A DNA stretch of 47,081 nt, from assembly GCA_938075675.1 (NCBI GenBank), contig CALJHE010000020.1, positions 1 through 47,081 on the forward strand, read 5' to 3'. Position numbers and translations under genes: made by a program. The notes below the pieces were generated by a model, which was not told the origin of the DNA, did no database searches, and worked only from the letters and a program-made list of their open reading frames with translations. Position 1 is the first letter of the stretch; every line of letters starts with the position of its first letter. Below, piece after piece: positions 42,662 to 47,081 of this stretch. The stretch comes from Candidatus Poseidoniaceae archaeon (GTDB lineage Archaea; Thermoplasmatota; Poseidoniia; Poseidoniales; Poseidoniaceae).

Positions 42662-43147
42662 TCAGAAGTAGGAGTCTTGGGCAAATATGGACCAAATGAA
42701 GAAAAAAATCCCAGCTGCGATGAACAGCAAGACTCCGAGGATGTACGAGAATGTCATTGAGACATTCTTCCCAACGTTCTTCTCCCATGTCCCGTATTGG
42801 AAACTGCAAACTCCCAGGAGGATGAATCCCACGGCGTTGCCGTTGCATAGAAGACAGCAGATGAGGTCATCATCGCTCAAGAAGGAATCAACGGCTAGAA
42901 ACGGAAACCCGGTTGAAAACAGTATGAGCAGTATTGAAATGCTCAACATCATAAGAGAAGGTTTCTTTACCGCAGCGAGTGGAACTTGGTATCCATACTG
43001 GGGTGCTGCAACATTTTGGAAATGAGAGGTTTGGCCTGAGAGTGTGACAGCTTCGAACGTTTGTTTTTGAGGCTGTGCGGGCTCAGTATCTTGAATAACT
43101 ACACTTTGAGGTGGACCACTTGGGCTTCCACTGAAGAGGTCATCCAT
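42662..43147 (-). CDS. Hypothetical membrane protein
   Basis: Not recognised. 161 residues: a ~60-residue soluble N terminus rich in P/Q/S, then three hydrophobic segments (LMMLSISILLILFSTGFPFL; a cysteine-rich LICCLLCNGNAVGFILLGV; MTFSYILGVLLFIAAGIFFFIW). No family match by eye. ATG at 43147, 44 bases after the acetyltransferase stop; possibly the last gene of the RND-acetyltransferase run. About 100 bases follow before pus10. Confidence 0.65.
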   Translation of the reverse strand: MDDLFSGSPSGPPQSVVIQDTEPAQPQKQTFEAVTLSGQTSHFQNVAAPQYGYQVPLAAVKKPSLMMLSISILLILFSTGFPFLAVDSFLSDDDLICCLLCNGNAVGFILLGVCSFQYGTWEKNVGKNVSMTFSYILGVLLFIAAGIFFFIWSIFAQDSYF

Positions 43148-43191
43148 GCCTTGACTCTTGAGCGGATGGTCTTAAACAATACTGCGTTCTT

Positions 43192-43683
43192 TCAGTCCAC
43201 CAGTCCTTTCACAGGATGGAGCATCATTACTACTGACTTCTCTCCTTGATTGAAAACGCCAACTTGGCTGAAACCATGCCGCTCATGGAAGCGAATTGAA
43301 CCTGGATTTGGTGGTGTTAAGTTAACTTCGGCGGCAACCGGCGAATTACTTTGCTGAGCATGCTCTATGACGTATTCGTACAATATTGAACCAACTCCCT
43401 TATCGCGATGCTTTTCAGCCACCGCAATCCGGTCAACGTACAAGAAAGAAGAATACCGTTCATTGAACCAAGCGTAGTTGAGGCTTGCGTAACGGGTCTT
43501 GGGTAACAGGCAGAGTACAAAACCGAGCATCTCTTCGTTTTCGAATACGCCTATTGCCACTTCACAGAGACTGAGTAAGTCGGCGAATTCAAGCTCTGTG
43601 ATTTGTCCCGTACCGGGAAGTCCTTGTTCGTTGATCGACCACCCCGATGCTATGTCGTTGTGTTCAAGCCGTCGGATGTCCAT
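43192..43683 (-). CDS. GNAT-family acetyltransferase
   Basis: Acetyl-CoA-dependent N-acetyltransferase. The 163-residue product has the GNAT strand-loop motif A: LYVDRIAVAEKHRDKGVGSILY with the acetyl-CoA pyrophosphate loop (R-D-K-G-V-G), then PGSIRFHERHGFSQVG, the usual C-terminal motif B. The substrate is unknown. The ATG at 43683 lies inside the 3' end of the RND exporter gene (20-base overlap), so translation is probably coupled. A longer start at 43716 lies farther into the exporter gene. Confidence 0.85.
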   Translation of the reverse strand: MDIRRLEHNDIASGWSINEQGLPGTGQITELEFADLLSLCEVAIGVFENEEMLGFVLCLLPKTRYASLNYAWFNERYSSFLYVDRIAVAEKHRDKGVGSILYEYVIEHAQQSNSPVAAEVNLTPPNPGSIRFHERHGFSQVGVFNQGEKSVVMMLHPVKGLVD

Positions 43684-46600
43684 CGCTTTCTGCCTCCACA
43701 TTTGGTGTACGGGCAATCAAGCCTAAAGCCGCAGTGGTAAGAACGAGACTTGCAATGAGCGAAAAGGCAATCATCGCTGCAGAGAAGATACCGAAATTAC
43801 TGAATAAGCCCATTGGAGAAAGAGCAATCACGCTGAAACCAGCGATATCCGATGCGGCACTACCGACCAATGCTAGTCCGCACGCTCCGCCGATTCCGAT
43901 GAGCGCCTCATCGTGTGTCTCGCCCGATTCCCGACCTTCGCGGTATCTTTCAGTGACGTGGATACAGTAGTCAATGCCTACGCCTAGAGATATTGTAGCG
44001 ATGGTTACTGTGACGATGTTGAGCGATGAGCCAGCCATGTACATCAAACCGTACAACCATACAACGACCAAGAGAATCGGTACTAATGTTACACTGGCCT
44101 GTTTAAACGATTTGAAACCAATTGAAAGGGTGATGAAGACGAATAAGGATCCGAGTAACAGAGAGGATTGCATCTCGTTCTGCATCGTAGTCGAGGCAAC
44201 GAAACGGGTCACTGGTCGTCCGGTCGTCATCACCCATGTCAGGGGCTTGTCATCGCTTTCCTCCCCGGCTTCAAGCCGGTCTCCTGTCGAGAGGTTGGTG
44301 AACGAAGACAAATCTCTCCATATTTCTTCCATGCCTCCCGCCATGCCGGGGAAGTCTTCTGGAGCGGTCATGCCAAATCGAATCAGCATACGCTCGTACT
44401 CGGCAGGCTCACCGTTGATGTCGAGCCAAGGCTGTGTCGGGTCCAACTCGACAGCAGGTGCGATGTAAAGTGCGACAATACTCGGAGGGATATCTGGGAT
44501 TGGACCTACGCCAGGGACGCCGTTAAGTGAGAGGAATCCATAGAAGAATGACAGGCAATCGCGGTCTGTCAAATCCATCAACGGTCCATTGCCGGCGTCG
44601 GAACAATTCATCCCATGTCCCGTTTCGTTAACGAGCCACCCAGCCTCTTCGAACGGTGTAGAATCCAAAACAAGCGAACCTTGTGCAGCGAGAACCATCT
44701 CGTCAAGAGCGAGGATGTCGATTGTACCGTCGGGTTGACGAGTGATTTTATCCGGAACACCCTCGGGTAAATCATCCATGTCTTGGCGGAATATATCGAT
44801 GGCTGCAAAGACATCAGGATCGAGAACATCGCCTTCAATCAGTAAGTTTGCAGGCTCCCCTTCATCGGCAAACCGTTGTGATATTTCTTGAACGCCAATA
44901 GCAAAGTCTGAACGCTCGTCGAGGAAATCTTCGACAGCAAAATCACCTTCCAGTTGAGCCATGCCCCAAGCAGCAGGAACAGTTAGCAGGAATGCAACAC
45001 CAGCAATGATTACAGAGTTCTTGAATGTGCCAGATTTGAGCGAGATTTTCTTTAACCAGCGCTCTGGTACGAGGTGCGTCGTATCGCCCGATTCATCGAT
45101 GTTCATGTCCCGCTTCTGCATCCAATTATCGACCGAAAGACGAATCAACGGGACCCAAAGCCCAGTGAGAATGAACGCTGAGAGTATACCGAGTGCGGCT
45201 TCGATTCCGAACGACCGCAGCACAGCTATGTCGCTAAACACGTTCGCTGCAAACGCAGCCATCGTTGTTACAGACGTCAACATAATTGCTCGACCGACTC
45301 TTTGGAGGGTTGTTTCAGCAGCCTCTTCAGGTGTCGCCGAGTTACTTCGTTCCTCTTTGTAGCGATGAAGTGCATGCAACGAATCGTCAATGCCTAACGC
45401 AAGAATGAGAATGGGAAGTAGGTTTGAGAACTGCGAACGAGCAATGAGAGAGAGGCCAAACCAAGAGGTAATACTCGAGAAGTGACCAATCAATCCTTGC
45501 ATCCAGAGCATAGCAGTTCCGAGTGCAAACATGACGATGACAACATCTGACACTCTTCGCAGGCTCACGTAGAGTAATCCCACGATTGCAAGCCCCATCA
45601 GTATCACGAGGCCACCGCTCGCCTGCAGTTCTCTGTTGACTTCAACGTTGACGCCTTGGCCAAGGAGAAGGGTGATTGTAGTTCGGTCGTTGGAGCGCAG
45701 GTGTCCTTCCAAGTCCATATACGACCATTCTGTGGAGCATCCAGTTCCCTCTTTCTGCATCTCAAGACAGTATTCTTCGGTGTATTGTGGAGGGTGGAGG
45801 ACTAGAGAACGGTCGGCTATTCTGTACCCACCGATTTTGACACCATCGTCAGAAAAATCAAGGCTTTTTTCCTGGAGCGAATCTTTCCAGATGACTTCCC
45901 AACCCATCTCTTCAAGCATTCCTCGGTCGAATTGAACGAGCAACCACGTCGATGAAGCAGACCAACGGCCGGTTGCATAGAATGCATTCTCCCATGTGCC
46001 ATCGCTGTTCAGAGAGCCTCCAACAGGGCCGGTTTGAAGGGCAGTCATGTCGGCAACAAATCCTCTGTCAAGCGACAACCATCGTAGAAAATTATTGTTA
46101 GATGCTTCAGCCATTCGTGCCGCTGCCAAATCAATGTGCTGCTGTGTAACGTTTTCATCATCAAATTCGAGGCATTCCAATACGCCGCAATCGGTCCAGT
46201 TGGTCGGCGGTTCTGTGACGACACCCAGTGTAGTGAGGCCGGGTTGAGTAAGAATGGATGAGCCGTTCATGAAACCTCGGAAGTGATCGGACAGCGAGAT
46301 TGCGCCAGGCGCTTGATTACCGGTGACATCGTTCACCAATGGTTTCATTGCCTTGCTGAGTGGATGTTCTTGAACGAGGTCAACCTTTGAGTCGATTTCC
46401 TGTAACAAAGTGAGGTTCATGATACCCGCTGTTGGAGCGTTGATTCCACCCCACGGCTCTCCTGCTTCAAGCATCTGATTGGCACTGGGCAACGATGCAT
46501 AATCGGGTGCTCCATCGCTCATTCGAGGCACGGGCGTCCATTCCTCCAACGGAGGCACATTGGCAGGGTCTCGGGCTGAAACGAGGAAACCAAGAATGAT

Positions 46601-46801
46601 TTCTGAATTGGAGAACTCATTATCGATGATGGATTGTGCCTCAAGTTCAGGTGAATCCATTTCATACGATTCCATATCGATGGGTTGGAGCGCTGTGAGT
46701 ACACCTGGAATCATCAGTAACGTGAGGAAAAATACGGCAATGTGAACCTTTTTTCGATGTGGAATGAGCCATTTCGCAAACGCTGCAAATGACACCTTCA
46801 T
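43664..46801 (-). CDS. RND/MMPL-type exporter (HAE3-like)
   Basis: Large membrane transporter of 1,045 residues in the RND superfamily. Each half has an N-terminal helix, a large extracytoplasmic loop, then five or six membrane helices. Each half also has the family's D-containing motif: ALGIDDSLHALHRYKEER in the first and LGVGIDYCIHVTERYREGR in the second, used for proton relay. Order and motifs match HAE3/Patched-like transporters, which export lipids or hydrophobic compounds; the substrate is unknown. The ATG at 46801 is preferred to a GTG at 46822. It diverges from the DsrE gene over 97 bases. Confidence 0.92.
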   Translation of the reverse strand: MKVSFAAFAKWLIPHRKKVHIAVFFLTLLMIPGVLTALQPIDMESYEMDSPELEAQSIIDNEFSNSEIILGFLVSARDPANVPPLEEWTPVPRMSDGAPDYASLPSANQMLEAGEPWGGINAPTAGIMNLTLLQEIDSKVDLVQEHPLSKAMKPLVNDVTGNQAPGAISLSDHFRGFMNGSSILTQPGLTTLGVVTEPPTNWTDCGVLECLEFDDENVTQQHIDLAAARMAEASNNNFLRWLSLDRGFVADMTALQTGPVGGSLNSDGTWENAFYATGRWSASSTWLLVQFDRGMLEEMGWEVIWKDSLQEKSLDFSDDGVKIGGYRIADRSLVLHPPQYTEEYCLEMQKEGTGCSTEWSYMDLEGHLRSNDRTTITLLLGQGVNVEVNRELQASGGLVILMGLAIVGLLYVSLRRVSDVVIVMFALGTAMLWMQGLIGHFSSITSWFGLSLIARSQFSNLLPILILALGIDDSLHALHRYKEERSNSATPEEAAETTLQRVGRAIMLTSVTTMAAFAANVFSDIAVLRSFGIEAALGILSAFILTGLWVPLIRLSVDNWMQKRDMNIDESGDTTHLVPERWLKKISLKSGTFKNSVIIAGVAFLLTVPAAWGMAQLEGDFAVEDFLDERSDFAIGVQEISQRFADEGEPANLLIEGDVLDPDVFAAIDIFRQDMDDLPEGVPDKITRQPDGTIDILALDEMVLAAQGSLVLDSTPFEEAGWLVNETGHGMNCSDAGNGPLMDLTDRDCLSFFYGFLSLNGVPGVGPIPDIPPSIVALYIAPAVELDPTQPWLDINGEPAEYERMLIRFGMTAPEDFPGMAGGMEEIWRDLSSFTNLSTGDRLEAGEESDDKPLTWVMTTGRPVTRFVASTTMQNEMQSSLLLGSLFVFITLSIGFKSFKQASVTLVPILLVVVWLYGLMYMAGSSLNIVTVTIATISLGVGIDYCIHVTERYREGRESGETHDEALIGIGGACGLALVGSAASDIAGFSVIALSPMGLFSNFGIFSAAMIAFSLIASLVLTTAALGLIARTPNVEAESDGHPTA

Positions 46802-46898
46802 GGATGCGGCTTCGGTCTTCACCTTTTGAAGGCATGTTTAACCTAGCCTTGCACGAATTCATCGTTGGTTTCAAGCACCGAGTCGCTATCCGTTGGTT

Positions 46899-47081
46899 AT
46901 GGCAATTCTGATTATACTCAACCACCAACCCTACGACGGCACCGATGTTACGTGGAATGCGTTGCGATTAGCTCGACAATTGAACAGCGATGGAGCAGAA
47001 GTTCGGCTGTTCTTGATGAACGACAGCGTTGATTTGGCGCGAGACGGAATAGAGCCCCCTGCAGGCGTTGAAGACATGGTG
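46899..47081 (+). CDS. DsrE-family protein, 5' portion (runs off the window)
   Basis: 61 residues visible, open at the window end. The N terminus MAILIILNHQPYDGTDV is a DsrE/F-like strand-loop, followed by ALRLARQL and VRLFLMNDSVDLARDGIEPP, which matches the DsrE pattern of a strand ending in N-D-x-V followed by a short helix and A-x-x-G-x-x-x-P. DsrE-like proteins carry or relay sulphur; the characteristic downstream cysteines are outside the window, so a role cannot be confirmed. ATG 46899; diverges from the RND exporter. Confidence 0.75.
   Translation, partial: MAILIILNHQPYDGTDVTWNALRLARQLNSDGAEVRLFLMNDSVDLARDGIEPPAGVEDMV

Noticed and set aside
1-47081. CRISPR array, insertion sequence, prophage or defence island
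   Set aside because: No regularly spaced direct repeats, transposase or integrase reading frames, or phage structural genes were seen; the only DNA methyltransferase has no restriction partner.

Overview
The window reads as a stretch of an archaeal chromosome, most likely from a planktonic Marine Group II-type euryarchaeon (Poseidoniales, Thermoplasmatota). The archaeal core is clear: RadA recombinase, the RNA polymerase subunit Rpb4/RpoF, ribosomal protein L21e, Pus10, DUF655 next to KsgA/Dim1, an AK6/Fap7-type kinase, and an initiator tRNA with the archaeal A1-U72 pair and GGG:CCC anticodon stem. Around it sit many genes of bacterial type: hybrid malic enzyme, E. coli-like isocitrate dehydrogenase, exonuclease VII, RlmH, CorA, a PduO-type cobalamin adenosyltransferase, OsmC and FtsZ. 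This mixture, with large fibronectin-like surface proteins, lipoproteins and dense gene packing, is typical of surface-ocean MGII. The assignment is inferred from gene content; no 16S gene is present. Coding density is very high and no gap without a gene exceeds about 165 bases.

Layout. 1-9.2 kb: malic enzyme; a reverse-strand trio (orphan, GST-like, degenerate FGE-like membrane protein); RlmH and membrane proteins; DUF2203 and cobalamin adenosyltransferase; divergent Nudix and DHH phosphoesterase genes; a DUF4079-like membrane protein. 9.3-15.9 kb: a 1,133-residue RGG/helical/PIN protein, icd, OsmC, an orphan and a secreted anchored protein. 15.9-21.5 kb: ftsZ and radA on the reverse strand, a PKD-like lipoprotein, initiator tRNA-Met, a helical orphan, AK6-type kinase and a CDP-alcohol phosphatidyltransferase. 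21.6-28 kb: a giant surface protein, a Ca2+/H+ antiporter, a membrane orphan, an amidohydrolase and tRNA-Thr(CGT). 28-33.7 kb: pgk diverging from a solitary DNA methyltransferase, then M24 peptidase, a small zinc protein, a histone-fold-like protein and a membrane protein. 33.7-42.6 kb: a long reverse-strand run led by the rpl21e-rpoF-DUF655-ksgA operon, then a zinc-ribbon orphan, ferredoxin, a small membrane protein, corA, xseA-xseB and a DUF59 protein, with pus10 upstream. 42.7-47.1 kb: a membrane orphan, a GNAT acetyltransferase overlapping a large RND/MMPL exporter, and the start of a DsrE-family gene.

How it fits together. Malic enzyme, isocitrate dehydrogenase and phosphoglycerate kinase fit a heterotrophic central metabolism that makes NADPH. 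Translation and rRNA/tRNA modification dominate 38-42.6 kb (L21e, KsgA, DUF655, Pus10), with RlmH elsewhere. Genome maintenance is represented by RadA, ExoVII and perhaps the histone-like protein. Envelope functions recur: FN3 protein, lipoprotein, RND pump, CAX, CorA and many small membrane proteins.

I see no CRISPR array, transposon, prophage or recognisable defence island. The best candidates for undescribed biology are the RGG/PIN giant (9.3-12.7 kb), the duplicated histone-fold-like protein (32.0-32.8 kb), the SAP domain inserted in Pus10, the H1-like basic cytoplasmic tail on the giant surface protein, and the zinc-ribbon orphan next to the ribosomal operon.
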